Below are positions 47,833 through 56,396 of a stretch of DNA of 64,000 bases, one piece after another; position 1 is the first letter of the stretch; every line of letters begins with the position of its first letter. The translations under genes were made by a program, and so were the position numbers. The notes under the pieces are model-generated. The model did no database searches. It worked only from the letters and a program-made list of their open reading frames with translations, and was not told where the DNA came from. This DNA comes from Virgibacillus_F flavescens (GTDB lineage: Bacteria; Bacillota; Bacilli; Bacillales; Amphibacillaceae). The stretch covers positions 2,976,001-3,040,000 of the forward strand of contig NZ_CP192260.1 of the NCBI RefSeq assembly GCF_050574275.1. Reading direction: 5' to 3'.

Positions 47833-50439
47833 CTAATTCAAATCATCCAAAATTTCAATATACCCCTCTGCTCCATTCACCCTGATCCGTTGTCCATCCT
47901 TGATCAGCTTCGTGGCGTTTTCCACACCGACAACCGCTGGAAGACCATACTCCCGGGCAATGACAGAACCATGGGTCATCAAACCACCCACTTCAGTGAT
48001 CAGTCCGGCGATAGATACAAACAATGGTGTCCAGCCAGGGTCTGTAAAGGATGTTACTAATATATCTCCATCTTCAAGAACGGCATCTTCCATGTGTAAG
48101 ACCACACGCGCTCTCCCCTCAATAACCCCGGAAGAAACAGGTAGACCTACAATCGCATTGGTTGGAACATTTTCTCGTTTGTACTCACCAGTAATGATTT
48201 CACCTTCAGAAGTGATAACACGTGGCGGAGTTAGTTTTTCATATAATTTGTAGTCGTCTTTTCGTTTGCTTATGATTTGGTAATCCAATTTGTTTGTACG
48301 CACTACTTCGTGAAGTTCACCAAAAGTGAGATAAAATATATCTTCTTTGTCATGAATAACACCAGCTTGCACGAGCAGTTCCGCTTCTTTCATTAAAGCC
48401 TGCTTATAAATGAAATAGCGGTTAATCCAGCCGTATTTTGGATATTCACGATAACCGATGAAATTCCGTATTCGGCGGATCATTCGCTTTGTCTCTTCAG
48501 CTTTCTGTTCACCATCTGGCAATTGGATTAATCGAGCTAATAACTCTTGTTCTTTTTCCATTGCCTCCTTTTGACCTTGCTCAAATTTTCGCTTGCCGGC
48601 ATTAGGTTCAAAGGCTTTGATGTTATCCAGAATCATAGGGACCAGTGTAATTGGTTTTTCACTCCAACGTGTTTTAGAAATATCGATTTCTCCGGCACAT
48701 CGCATTCCATATTTATTGAGATAAGCATAGATTGCGTCATAAGCTTCCTGTCCACCCTCGAACTTAACCAGTTCCTCCAAAAAGTTATCATCTTTTACAT
48801 GCTGCAAATAATCAACCACTTCCGGATAAGGGCGAACTATGTCGGCGACATGCATTAATGCCAGACCCATTTCTGAAGTAATATTGTTGGGTACCGATTT
48901 AGAAAGCGGATCTGCTGTGTTTTTTTCGCCTAACCACTCGTTCATTTTTTCATTGATCCATAATGAAGCATTTATGGCAGTCATAAACACACCCGTACTT
49001 AATGGGTCAAATAAGAACTTCTTTAATTGCTGGATATCTTCTAGAATAAAATCTAATAAATCCTCTCCTGATTTCGTCTGGATATTTTGATTTAACTTTT
49101 CTACCGATGCTTGGTTACGCTTAATCAAATCAGAAACAATATTCGGATTGTTTTCAATTTGTGCCAGCAAATCTGAATCATTTCTTTTGGGAGGAGGTGC
49201 TGTTTGATCATTTGGTAACAATTTTATGAAATCTCGCTCAATTATGCTCATGAGCGCACCTTTTATGAGTGGATCGGAATCCATGGTATTTAATAAAGCT
49301 TCCTGACCAACAACTGTAGCAAGTCTAGGTGCAACATCAAGAAACAACCTACCACCAGCTTTACGCATCGGTGCAGGGGTAATTAACAGGTATAAAGACA
49401 TTCCAAGTGGTTTCATGGGGGCTGTCATCATTTGTTGATGACCAACAGATAAATAGACGTGATTTTCTTGATCATTTGCTTCAGGAATCGGGAATAGTGT
49501 AGTGATTGGCCGACTCTGTACAATATAAAATGTTTCATCAACTAAACACCATTCGATATCCTGCGGGCAGCCAAAGGAAGCCTCAATTTGTTTACCTATC
49601 TGCGCAAGCTGTGAAATTTGCTGGTCCGTGAGTGTTTGTTTAGTTTGCTGATTGGAGTCCAATTGCTCTGTTTCTGTGCCTCCTTCTGGTAAGGCATAGA
49701 TTGCCAGTTTCTTGGATGCAATCGTTTTATCGATGATTTTATCTCCTTGCACTTTATAACAATCGGCAGATACCAGACCGGAAACCAGCGCTTCTCCAAG
49801 TCCAAAACTGGCATCGATTGACAGCACATTACGGTTTGAAGTTACTGGATCAGCTGTAAATAATATGCCGGAAGCTTGTGGAAAGATCATTCGTTGAATA
49901 ACTACAGAAAGATAAACGTTGTGATGCCCGAATCCGTTTCGCATCCGGTAAATTACCGCACGTTCCGTAAATAGAGATGCCCAGCATTTGCTGATGTGAC
50001 GCAAAATAGCTTCTTTTCCGATGATATTTAAATAGGTGTCCTGCTGACCGGCAAAAGATGCGTGCGGCAAATCTTCGGCCGTAGCACTGGATCGCACCGC
50101 ATAAGCATGTTCATCGCCAAACCGGGAGTGATACTGTGTAACAGCATCCACAACTTCAAAAGGAATCGCAACTTCCCTAATAATGTTTCGAATCTCGCTG
50201 CTGATAGCCGTGATTTGATCCCGATCTTCTACAGTTAATAGTGTCAGTTGATCCAACAATTCGTGGAATGCCTCGTTTTGTTCGAGGGCTTTTTGATATG
50301 CTTCAGTCGAAACACAAAATCCTTCTGGTACATGGATTCCATGCATGTTGGATAGTTCTCCTAAATGCATCCCTTTACCGCCAACCGCCATTTGACTCGT
50401 GTTATCAATCTCGTTAAACTCTATTACATACGGTTTCAT
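47833..50439 (-). CDS. rph: rifampicin phosphotransferase
   Basis: The 868-residue protein has the three-domain build of Rph. The N-terminal ATP-binding domain (1-320; YAVRSSATAEDLPHASFAGQQDTYLN and EWCLVDETFYIVQSRP) is followed by the rifampicin-binding domain (about 325-755) and the swivelling phosphohistidine domain (about 760-868). The catalytic His823 lies in GGLMTHGSVIAREYG. The enzyme phosphorylates a hydroxyl of the rifamycin ansa bridge with ATP, giving resistance. Length fits the Rph of Listeria and Bacillus. A RAE-like motif lies 65 bases upstream. GGAGGGGAAGC precedes the ATG. Confidence 0.92.
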   Translation of the reverse strand: MKPYVIEFNEIDNTSQMAVGGKGMHLGELSNMHGIHVPEGFCVSTEAYQKALEQNEAFHELLDQLTLLTVEDRDQITAISSEIRNIIREVAIPFEVVDAVTQYHSRFGDEHAYAVRSSATAEDLPHASFAGQQDTYLNIIGKEAILRHISKCWASLFTERAVIYRMRNGFGHHNVYLSVVIQRMIFPQASGILFTADPVTSNRNVLSIDASFGLGEALVSGLVSADCYKVQGDKIIDKTIASKKLAIYALPEGGTETEQLDSNQQTKQTLTDQQISQLAQIGKQIEASFGCPQDIEWCLVDETFYIVQSRPITTLFPIPEANDQENHVYLSVGHQQMMTAPMKPLGMSLYLLITPAPMRKAGGRLFLDVAPRLATVVGQEALLNTMDSDPLIKGALMSIIERDFIKLLPNDQTAPPPKRNDSDLLAQIENNPNIVSDLIKRNQASVEKLNQNIQTKSGEDLLDFILEDIQQLKKFLFDPLSTGVFMTAINASLWINEKMNEWLGEKNTADPLSKSVPNNITSEMGLALMHVADIVRPYPEVVDYLQHVKDDNFLEELVKFEGGQEAYDAIYAYLNKYGMRCAGEIDISKTRWSEKPITLVPMILDNIKAFEPNAGKRKFEQGQKEAMEKEQELLARLIQLPDGEQKAEETKRMIRRIRNFIGYREYPKYGWINRYFIYKQALMKEAELLVQAGVIHDKEDIFYLTFGELHEVVRTNKLDYQIISKRKDDYKLYEKLTPPRVITSEGEIITGEYKRENVPTNAIVGLPVSSGVIEGRARVVLHMEDAVLEDGDILVTSFTDPGWTPLFVSIAGLITEVGGLMTHGSVIAREYGLPAVVGVENATKLIKDGQRIRVNGAEGYIEILDDLN

Positions 50440-50503
50440 TGCTTCCCCTCCTATTTATCGCTGAAAAAATATTCATCCGCTAAATCAGTCGCGCTGCCCC
50501 ACC

Positions 50504-50522
50504 TTTCAATGCCTCAAGCCCC
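50504..50522 (-). promoter_or_regulatory. rifamycin-associated element-like site upstream of rph
   Basis: The minus strand reads GGGGCTTGAGGCATTGAAA. The published RAE is GGGGCTTGCGGCAAGCCCC, so the left arm GGGGCTTG and the centre GGCA are kept but the right arm is not (12 of 19 positions agree). It is in the expected place, about 65 bases before the rph start codon. Position supports it; the degenerate half weakens it. Confidence 0.55.
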
Positions 50523-50561
50523 CTGGCAAGTCTATTTTCCTAAAAAAATAAAAAATAGGTC

Positions 50562-50590
50562 TTGATGAAACAAAAAATCTAGTGTATAAT
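50562..50590 (+). promoter_or_regulatory. strong SigA promoter of the orphan transcript
   Basis: TTGATG, a 17-base spacer and consensus TATAAT. No coding gene follows before the terminator at 50710-50750. It is divergent from rph. Confidence 0.8.
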
Positions 50591-50596
50591 ATAAAA

Positions 50597-50750
50597 TAGG
50601 AACAACTATACAAAAGTGTTTTTATTAAAGTGTAACTCTATAACTTTACCACATATTTTCGTTTTTAACAATGACATTTCCTAACTGCATTACATAAATT
50701 TCAATACCATAAAGCCCGGTTTCTTCCTCTGAAGAAACTGGGCTTTTTTT
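50597..50750 (+). ncRNA. candidate small RNA or attenuated leader, about 150 nt
   Basis: A consensus promoter (50562-50590) is followed, about 120 bases on, by a very strong rho-independent terminator (AAAGCCC-GTTTCTTC with GAAGAAAC-GGGCTTT, then seven T). No ORF over eight codons with a ribosome binding site lies between. The middle part is AT-rich and poorly structured. The RNA could be a free regulator, or a leader that ends before the padR operon, which however has its own promoter at 50851. Family not recognised. Confidence 0.6.
50710..50750 (+). terminator. strong terminator with no protein gene upstream
   Basis: AAAGCCC-GTTTCTTC and GAAGAAAC-GGGCTTTTTTT form a stem of about 16 bp with one mismatch and a 4-base loop, followed by T7. 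Confidence 0.9.
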
Positions 50751-50850
50751 AGTTCTGCTAATTTCTCAACCCTCCTCCCTTCATTAAAACCAGCAATACC
50801 GCATAACGTAAGGCAAAAACTAATAATAGTATACTGATAACAATATTACC

Positions 50851-50879
50851 TTGACTGTCATAGTAATATGATATATATT
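50851..50879 (+). promoter_or_regulatory. SigA promoter of the padR-drrAB-like operon, with inverted repeat in the spacer
   Basis: TTGACT, a 17-base spacer and TATATT. The spacer contains CATAGTAATATG, an inverted repeat that could be the PadR operator, which would allow autorepression. The start codon is 24 bases after the -10 box. Confidence 0.7.
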
Positions 50880-50902
50880 ATGAATGTAGAGGTGGTAATG
50901 CA

Positions 50903-51262
50903 ATGGATAAAAATAAAATCTCCTCAGATTTACTCAGAGGACACACAGATACGATTATTTTAAAACTATTGATGAGTGGTGATAAATACGGGTATCAAAT
51001 ATCAAAATTAATTCACTCCAATTCAAGTGGTGAGTATCAACTGAAGGAAGCTACGATGTACTCGAGCCTGAAGCGCTTAGAAAAAGATGAACGGATTACT
51101 TCCTATTGGGGTGATGCGAATCAGGGCGGCAGAAGAAAGTATTATAAGCTTACCGAAGCAGGTCGTGAAACATATTATGAGAACCAAAAGAATTGGGAAT
51201 TCGCAAAGCGTGTTCTAGATCAATTATTACAAGAGGAAGGTGACCATACTGATGAATACTAA
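50903..51262 (+). CDS. PadR-family transcriptional regulator
   Basis: The 119-residue protein has the PadR winged helix: DLLRGHTDTIILKLLMSGDKYGYQISKLI, then YSSLKRLEKDERITSYWGD and GGRRKYYKLTEAGRETYYE. A C-terminal helix supports dimerisation. PadR repressors typically release DNA on binding a drug or phenolic compound and here probably control the HAAS-pentapeptide and ABC genes behind it. GAGGTGGTAATGCA precedes the ATG. It overlaps the next gene by about 11 bases. Confidence 0.92.
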   Translation: MDKNKISSDLLRGHTDTIILKLLMSGDKYGYQISKLIHSNSSGEYQLKEATMYSSLKRLEKDERITSYWGDANQGGRRKYYKLTEAGRETYYENQKNWEFAKRVLDQLLQEEGDHTDEY

Positions 51263-52040
51263 ACTAAAGAACCATTTAGATGGGATGTTTGCGCCGTACG
51301 AGGATTTACATGTTGTGAGGGAATTGAAAGAAGAGCTGTTGAGTGATTTACAGGAGAAACTAAATGATTTGAAAGAGCAAGGTTATGATGACGAGACGGC
51401 TTACCGCATGACTGTCGACTCGATTGGGGATATTTCAGAGATCATGGAAAGTATTAGTACGAAGACGCGAGAACTAAAGCAAGTTGTACTAACGAACTTT
51501 TCCAAAGCCGACCTCCGTGATTCCGATTTTAAAGAAGTAAAAGTGCATGATGGGAAGTTTAACTACAGCGCGCTGAAAGGATCAGACTTTAGCGGGTCCG
51601 ACTTAACGAACAGCTCTTTTAAATGCAGTGATTTGAAACAGGCGAAATTTGAAAACGCTGATCTTACCCGCGCAAACTTGACGAAATCTGACCTGACAGA
51701 TGCATGCTTTGACGGTGCTAATCTTACCGACGCAAATTTAAAGATGTGCGCACTGAAAGATGTTTCGTTTAGTAACTGCATCATTAATCGCACGGATTTC
51801 AGTTCTTCAGATTTGTCCGGTGTTTGTTTTAATAATCAAACATTTCAAGGAACAATCTTTGATAACGCTGGATTAAAAGGAACTTCTTTTAAAAATGCTG
51901 ATTTACGCAACGTTTCCTTTAAGAGTAATAGATCAAAATATGTAAAACACACCATTTTCGACGGCGCTACTATGGATAAGTTAACGTTTGCCGTTTTAAA
52001 AGGGTATAAAGCAGATTTGAGTAAGGTAACCGTCGTTTAA
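51252..52040 (+). CDS. HAAS-domain/pentapeptide-repeat fusion protein
   Basis: The protein is about 262 residues. The first 65 residues are a HAAS domain (PYEDLHVVRELKEELLSDLQEKLNDL...GYDDETAYRMTVDSIGDISEIM), the N-terminal module of DUF1700 proteins, which normally leads into membrane helices. Instead, from about residue 85 to the end, come pentapeptide repeats (A(D/N)LRD, SDFSGSDL, NADLTRANLTKSDLTDA, ANLTDANL, SSDLSG and so on), about 30 units of the A(D/N)LXX type, forming a right-handed beta-helix. Some pentapeptide proteins mimic DNA and protect gyrase from quinolones. The HAAS-pentapeptide fusion is unusual. It overlaps padR and precedes an ABC exporter. Confidence 0.88.
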   Translation: MNTKLKNHLDGMFAPYEDLHVVRELKEELLSDLQEKLNDLKEQGYDDETAYRMTVDSIGDISEIMESISTKTRELKQVVLTNFSKADLRDSDFKEVKVHDGKFNYSALKGSDFSGSDLTNSSFKCSDLKQAKFENADLTRANLTKSDLTDACFDGANLTDANLKMCALKDVSFSNCIINRTDFSSSDLSGVCFNNQTFQGTIFDNAGLKGTSFKNADLRNVSFKSNRSKYVKHTIFDGATMDKLTFAVLKGYKADLSKVTVV

Positions 52041-52081
52041 TTTTCAAACAGCGGAGCTATCATTTAAGGGGGATACGATAG

Positions 52082-53059
52082 ATGCAATCGAACACAGCTA
52101 TTTCTGTCCATGGTCTTGAAAAGTCTTATAAGCATGTGAGTGTGCTTAAACGTATAGATTTCACTGTACCAAAGGGAAGTATTTTTGCCCTGCTTGGTTC
52201 TAATGGAGCTGGTAAAACAACAACAGTTAAAATCCTGGCAACGTTACTCAAGCCTGATAAAGGAATCGTCGAGATCTGTGGTTTTGATAGTACGCGGCAA
52301 GCGCACCAGGTTCGGGAAACAATTAGCCTTACGGGCCAGTCTGCTGCAGTAGACCCGGTGTTGACCGGGAGGCAAAATTTGCACATGATTGGCAAACTGC
52401 GCCATCTCCCCGATGCAAAGAATAGAACGACTGAATTACTAGATCAGGTCCAGTTAGTTGACGCAGCTGACCGAAAAGTTTCAACCTATTCCGGCGGTAT
52501 GCGAAGACGCCTCGACCTTGCAATGGGCTTGATTGGCCATCCAGCCGTTATCTTTCTGGATGAACCGACCACTGGCCTCGATCCGCAAAGCCGGAAGTCG
52601 ATGTGGAAGATTATCAAAGACCTTGCTAATTCAGGGATTACCGTGTTTTTAACGACGCAGTATTTGGAAGAAGCGGATCAGCTTGCCAATCAGATCGCGA
52701 TTCTAAATGAAGGAAAGATTGTTGCTGAAGGAACCGCAGCGGAGTTGAAAAAGCTGCTTCCAAACGGCCATATAGAATTGAAGTTTTTTGAGGAAAAGGA
52801 CGTACAGACAGCTCGTGAACTGTTCATGAAAAATGACACAAACTTGAAAGCAGAAAATCATACGCTTTCCATTGCTACCGACGGAAGTATTAAACAGATG
52901 ACGGCCATTCTGAATCAACTGGAACACGCCAACATACCGGTTGCTGAATTTTTACAAAAGCAGCCGACACTGGAAGATGTATTTCTTACGATGATCGGAG
53001 AAAATCAGGGAAAGGAAGAAGCTAAATGGAAACCAGTGCAAGAATCAAACATAAATTAA
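52082..53059 (+). CDS. DrrA-like ABC transporter ATP-binding protein
   Basis: The 325-residue ATPase contains Walker A GSNGAGKT, signature YSGGMRRRLDL, Walker B VIFLDEPTTGLDP and TTQYLEEADQLAN, plus a C-terminal regulatory part (PNGHIELKFFEEKDV onward). It is a close relative in type to the ATPase at 36243 but with codon use like its surroundings. Start at the ATG at 52082 (AAGGGGGATACG upstream). It overlaps the permease by 34 bases. Inferred role: drug or lipid export under PadR control. Confidence 0.9.
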   Translation: MQSNTAISVHGLEKSYKHVSVLKRIDFTVPKGSIFALLGSNGAGKTTTVKILATLLKPDKGIVEICGFDSTRQAHQVRETISLTGQSAAVDPVLTGRQNLHMIGKLRHLPDAKNRTTELLDQVQLVDAADRKVSTYSGGMRRRLDLAMGLIGHPAVIFLDEPTTGLDPQSRKSMWKIIKDLANSGITVFLTTQYLEEADQLANQIAILNEGKIVAEGTAAELKKLLPNGHIELKFFEEKDVQTARELFMKNDTNLKAENHTLSIATDGSIKQMTAILNQLEHANIPVAEFLQKQPTLEDVFLTMIGENQGKEEAKWKPVQESNIN

Positions 53060-53799
53060 GTGATACGATTGTTTTGACTGGACGATCCATGCGTCATTCG
53101 TTAAACCTTGACACCCTGCTCACAGCAACTGCCACACCAATCATGATGCTGCTTATGTTTGTTTATGTGTTCGGAGGAGCAATGGATACGGGAGCAACTA
53201 AAAATATAACGTATATGGTGCCAGGTATCATTCTTATGACTATTACCACTGGTTCTGTCTACACGGCGATTCGGGTAAACAATGATATCACGAGCGGGAT
53301 CATTGACCGGTTCCATTCCATGCCCATCGCAAGATCGTCGATATTAACAGGGCACGTCATGACATCTGTTGTGTTTAATGCTTTCTCTAGCCTGCTTGTT
53401 CTAATAGTTGCCTTACTAATGGGATTTAGTTCCGACGCAGGATTCATCGCTTGGATACTCGTGATCGGAACCCTGCTGCTATTTACTCTTGCCATGACAT
53501 GGATATCAGCATTCTTTGGTATATTGGCAAACAGTGTAGAAGGTGCAAGTGCCTTTAGCTATCCCCTGCTGTTTCTGCTTTTTGTAAGCTCTGCCTTTGT
53601 ACCAACCGAATCTATGCCAGGAATCGTCCGTTCATTTGCCACGCATCAGCCAATGACACCGCTTATCGAAACCGTACGCTCCCTGCTTATGACGGAATCT
53701 GTTGGCAACAGTGCTTTAATAGCCACTTCATGGTGGATGGGTATTCTACTCATTTCCTCCATTGCAGCGATACAAATTTATAAACGGAAGACGGGATAA
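53026..53799 (+). CDS. DrrB-like ABC-2 permease
   Basis: The 257-residue protein has six membrane helices and the ABC-2 motif (WISAFFGILANSVEGASAFSYPLLFLLFVSSAFVPTESM). The start is coupled to the ATPase by a 34-base overlap. It is the last gene of the padR operon; I see no terminator directly after it. Substrate unknown. Confidence 0.9.
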   Translation: METSARIKHKLSDTIVLTGRSMRHSLNLDTLLTATATPIMMLLMFVYVFGGAMDTGATKNITYMVPGIILMTITTGSVYTAIRVNNDITSGIIDRFHSMPIARSSILTGHVMTSVVFNAFSSLLVLIVALLMGFSSDAGFIAWILVIGTLLLFTLAMTWISAFFGILANSVEGASAFSYPLLFLLFVSSAFVPTESMPGIVRSFATHQPMTPLIETVRSLLMTESVGNSALIATSWWMGILLISSIAAIQIYKRKTG

Positions 53800-53830
53800 A
53801 CTACGGTGGCCCAGGATTTATTTTGCATTT

Positions 53831-54289
53831 TTATTCTATATCAGATAATTTAATTCCTGTAATTATTTCAAAAAGTTTCGCTGAAGTACGCTTGCTTAAT
53901 TGAACATACTTCCCTTCACTATCCATAACAAGTTCCACTTTATCATTGTTTGGGCTAATCCAAAGGTCAAAAACCAGTTCCGATTGCTCGTTGCTGCCTT
54001 TGAAGTGGAACTTGTAATGTGGAGGGTATGCCATATTTACTTGTGCATTTTCCCAAGTAATATGCTTAAGTATTTCTTTCGCTTTCTCAACGGTGCCATT
54101 ATCTGTAATTTCTTTGAAAAATTCATACTTATCCGCTTCTCCAAAACGCTTTTGCACTAAAATTGTATTACCATCAATATCAAATTCTCCGTAACGCATT
54201 TGTTCTACCATCTCATTTTCATTTGAACAACCTGTAGTTATAATTAAAAATATACCAATTAATGCACAACAATAGTTGTATTGTTTCAA
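53831..54289 (-). CDS. lipoprotein, unknown
   Basis: The protein is about 152 residues and starts at the TTG at 54289 (MKQYNYCCALIGIFLIITTGC, lipobox I-T-T-G-C, Cys21). The mature part has beta-rich, acidic sequence (FDIDGNTILVQKRFGEADKYEFF, WENAQVNMAYPPHYKFHFKGS). I recognise no family. AAGGGGTGATAGG stands 11 bases before the TTG; a longer frame reaches 54328 but without a ribosome binding site. It is convergent with the DrrB-like gene. Confidence 0.65.
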   Translation of the reverse strand: MKQYNYCCALIGIFLIITTGCSNENEMVEQMRYGEFDIDGNTILVQKRFGEADKYEFFKEITDNGTVEKAKEILKHITWENAQVNMAYPPHYKFHFKGSNEQSELVFDLWISPNNDKVELVMDSEGKYVQLSKRTSAKLFEIITGIKLSDIE

Positions 54290-54379
54290 CCTATCACCCC
54301 TTAATAAATTAGGCGATACCAAATTCAAATCACTCCAATAGCGCCCACGTATGAAGGGAAATAACAGAGTCTAGATTGA

Positions 54380-54652
54380 TTATCCCATTAACAAGGATAA
54401 ATAATTTAAAAATATAAACCAGGCAAATGACCCACTACTTAGCGTTAGAACTCCTAATGATAAGTATGGGTGGTATCCTGGTTTTTTTCTGGAACGAAAT
54501 AAGAATATACCAGAAAATAGAATACTTATAATGAAAAAAGCACCAAGTAATACCGTCCATAAATTAGTGAGCCTGAATCCAATGCCGATTAAAAAATTTG
54601 CAATAAATACGAGATTGATTAGCAGCATGATTAGTAACACAGCTTTTTTCAT
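54380..54652 (-). CDS. small three-helix membrane protein
   Basis: The 90-residue protein has helices KAVLLIMLLINLVFIANFLIG, LWTVLLGAFFIISILFSGIFLF and LSLGVLTLSSGSFAWFIFLNYL. A basic loop (RSRKKPGYHP) lies between the last two. GAGAGGAGTGGAAGC precedes the ATG. It is 14 bases after the small membrane gene at 54667, so the two are coupled. Function unknown. Confidence 0.55.
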   Translation of the reverse strand: MKKAVLLIMLLINLVFIANFLIGIGFRLTNLWTVLLGAFFIISILFSGIFLFRSRKKPGYHPYLSLGVLTLSSGSFAWFIFLNYLSLLMG

Positions 54653-54666
54653 GCTTCCACTCCTCT

Positions 54667-54882
54667 CTATTTGTATGTTGGATCTGATTTCTCTGCGTGT
54701 TTTTGGTTGAATTTTTGTATATACTTATTTTTCTTAGCAAAAAACACAAACATTACATTAATAAAAATAGGAAGTAAACTCCATAGAAAAAATCCCCAGT
54801 TCGTTGTCAATAACGAGAGTGTAAAGAAGAAAACAAGAAACCCAGATGAAATATAAATCGTCCGTTTTTGATATTCATTCAT
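54667..54882 (-). CDS. small two-helix membrane protein
   Basis: The 71-residue protein has helices TIYISSGFLVFFFTLSLLT and FFLWSLLPIFINVMFVFFA and a hydrophilic tail (KKNKYIQKFNQKHAEKSDPTYK). GAAAGGGAGCATGCCAA lies upstream. It forms a two-gene operon with the gene downstream. Function unknown. Confidence 0.55.
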   Translation of the reverse strand: MNEYQKRTIYISSGFLVFFFTLSLLTTNWGFFLWSLLPIFINVMFVFFAKKNKYIQKFNQKHAEKSDPTYK

Positions 54883-55096
54883 TTGGCATGCTCCCTTTCA
54901 AGAAGATAATTCATCAAATAATTAATTAATTCACACCCATTGTAACATAATGGATTTAATAATATGTCTTGATTAAACAATGTTTATTTAAAATATATTA
55001 ATTTGCAGGAATCTAAATGTTATACTTGCTACATACGACGAATCAGAAGATTTAATAAATAAACGAAACGCAAATGAAGAAAGGAAGTATAAAACG

Positions 55097-55804
55097 ATGG
55101 AATTCGAAACTGTAATGCAGGAACTTGAAGCTCTTGGTAAGGAACGAATGAAAAAAATGTACATGTCTAACGGTGCGCGCGAGCCACTTTTTGGCGTGAC
55201 TACTGGCTCCATGAAACCGATGGCTAAGAAAATAAAAATAAATCAACCTTTGGCCGATGAACTTTATGCTACAGGGAATTACGATGCGATGTACTTTGCA
55301 GGGGTTATTGCAGACCCCAAAGCAATGACGGAGTCTGATTTTGACCGTTGGATGGATGGGGCTTATTTTTACATGCTATCTGATTTTGTGGTGGCAGTGA
55401 CGCTTGCCGAGTCAGATATTGCGCAGGACGTTGCGGATAAATGGATTGATAGTGGTGACGAGCTGAGAATGTCAGCGGGCTGGAGCTGCTACTGCTGGCT
55501 ATTGGGAAATCGGAAAGACGCTGAGTTTTCTAAAGACAAGCTTTCCAATATGCTCGATCGTGTAAAAAAATCGATTCATGATTCACCAGAGCGAACGAAG
55601 TCCTCGATGAATAATTTTCTATCCACCGTGGGAATTTCCTATTTGCCGCTACATGGAAAGGCAGTCGAAACAGCGAAGGAAGTCGGTGTTGTAGAAATCA
55701 AACGGGACAAGAAAAAGAACAGTATGCTAAACGCTTCCGAAAATATTCAGAAACAAATTGAAAAAGATAAAATTGGCTTTAAGCGAAAATATGTAAGGTG
55801 TTAG
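55097..55804 (+). CDS. DNA alkylation repair protein, AlkD-like HEAT-repeat fold
   Basis: The 235-residue protein has the AlkD/DNA-alkylation-repair pattern: MQELEALGKERMKKMYMSNGAREPLFGV, then ADELYATGNYDAMYFAGVIAD and WMDGAYFYMLSDFVVAVTLAES, alternating helix pairs. AlkD cuts 3-methyladenine and related bases out of DNA. I cannot place the two catalytic residues exactly. GAAAGGAAGTATAAAACG precedes the ATG. Probably monocistronic. Confidence 0.85.
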   Translation: MEFETVMQELEALGKERMKKMYMSNGAREPLFGVTTGSMKPMAKKIKINQPLADELYATGNYDAMYFAGVIADPKAMTESDFDRWMDGAYFYMLSDFVVAVTLAESDIAQDVADKWIDSGDELRMSAGWSCYCWLLGNRKDAEFSKDKLSNMLDRVKKSIHDSPERTKSSMNNFLSTVGISYLPLHGKAVETAKEVGVVEIKRDKKKNSMLNASENIQKQIEKDKIGFKRKYVRC

Positions 55805-55858
55805 AATTAAATTCTTACCTTTTAAAATTAACGTTGTAGTTTTTAATGGGGGGATTAT

Positions 55859-56044
55859 TTGATTAGAAGAACAAAGTCGTTACTTTCTGTTCTTGCTGGC
55901 GTTGTCGTCGGGGTTATGATTGTAAGCTTATTTAAAGGTGAAGAAATTGATTGGGATACAATCTGGGGAACAATCACTATAATTCTCTTAATACTATTTT
56001 TTAAATTAGGTCTGAGTTTGTATAAAAGGGAGGATATAGAATGA
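55859..56044 (+). CDS. small two-helix membrane protein
   Basis: The 61-residue protein starts at a TTG at 55859 (GGGGGGATTATT before it). Helices are LLSVLAGVVVGVMIVSLF and IWGTITIILLILFFKLGL. The stop codon overlaps the next start in ATGA, so both genes are coupled. Unknown function. Confidence 0.55.
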   Translation: MIRRTKSLLSVLAGVVVGVMIVSLFKGEEIDWDTIWGTITIILLILFFKLGLSLYKREDIE

Positions 56045-56223
56045 TCAATAGAACAGTTGTGGCACTAGTAGGTAGTTTTCTTGTATTTGCGATTGGTTCA
56101 TTTAGATTATTTACAGAATCGCTTTCCTCAATACCATTATTTGTATCCTATGTATTCTTTATTACTGGGTTCATTGGATTGGTTGCTAATGGATTAAAGT
56201 TAGTTAAATTGAAGAACACGTAA
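56041..56223 (+). CDS. small two-helix membrane protein
   Basis: The 60-residue protein has two helices (VVALVGSFLVFAIGSFRLF and PLFVSYVFFITGFIGLVANGL). It is translated from a coupled ATGA overlap with the upstream gene, which has AAAAGGGAGG near its end. Unknown function. Confidence 0.55.
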   Translation: MINRTVVALVGSFLVFAIGSFRLFTESLSSIPLFVSYVFFITGFIGLVANGLKLVKLKNT

Positions 56224-56244
56224 CCCTTAATTATTTTCAATTTT

Positions 56245-56272
56245 TCTTAGCGCGGGCATTTCCTCGCTAAGA
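56245..56272 (+). terminator. hairpin downstream of the two small membrane genes
   Basis: TCTTAGCG and CGCTAAGA pair around a 12-base loop. A T-run is absent, so it may be a pause or stability hairpin. Confidence 0.45.
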
Positions 56273-56396
56273 GAATTGATTCGCACGCTGAAAAAGTAAG
56301 GAATTAAAATTTGCTTCATCAGGAGGAATGTAGTTTTCTTCATTAAAAGAGGTTTTAAATTGCAAAAGGCGATAAAACGGAGGTTACTTATAACTT

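Noticed and set aside
50671..50697. An eight-codon ORF within the candidate small RNA
   Set aside because: There is no ribosome binding site upstream, so a leader peptide is unlikely.
50755..50860. A hydrophobic peptide of about 29 codons on the minus strand, opposite the padR promoter, as a type I toxin
   Set aside because: The frame has no usable start codon with a ribosome binding site, so it cannot be supported.
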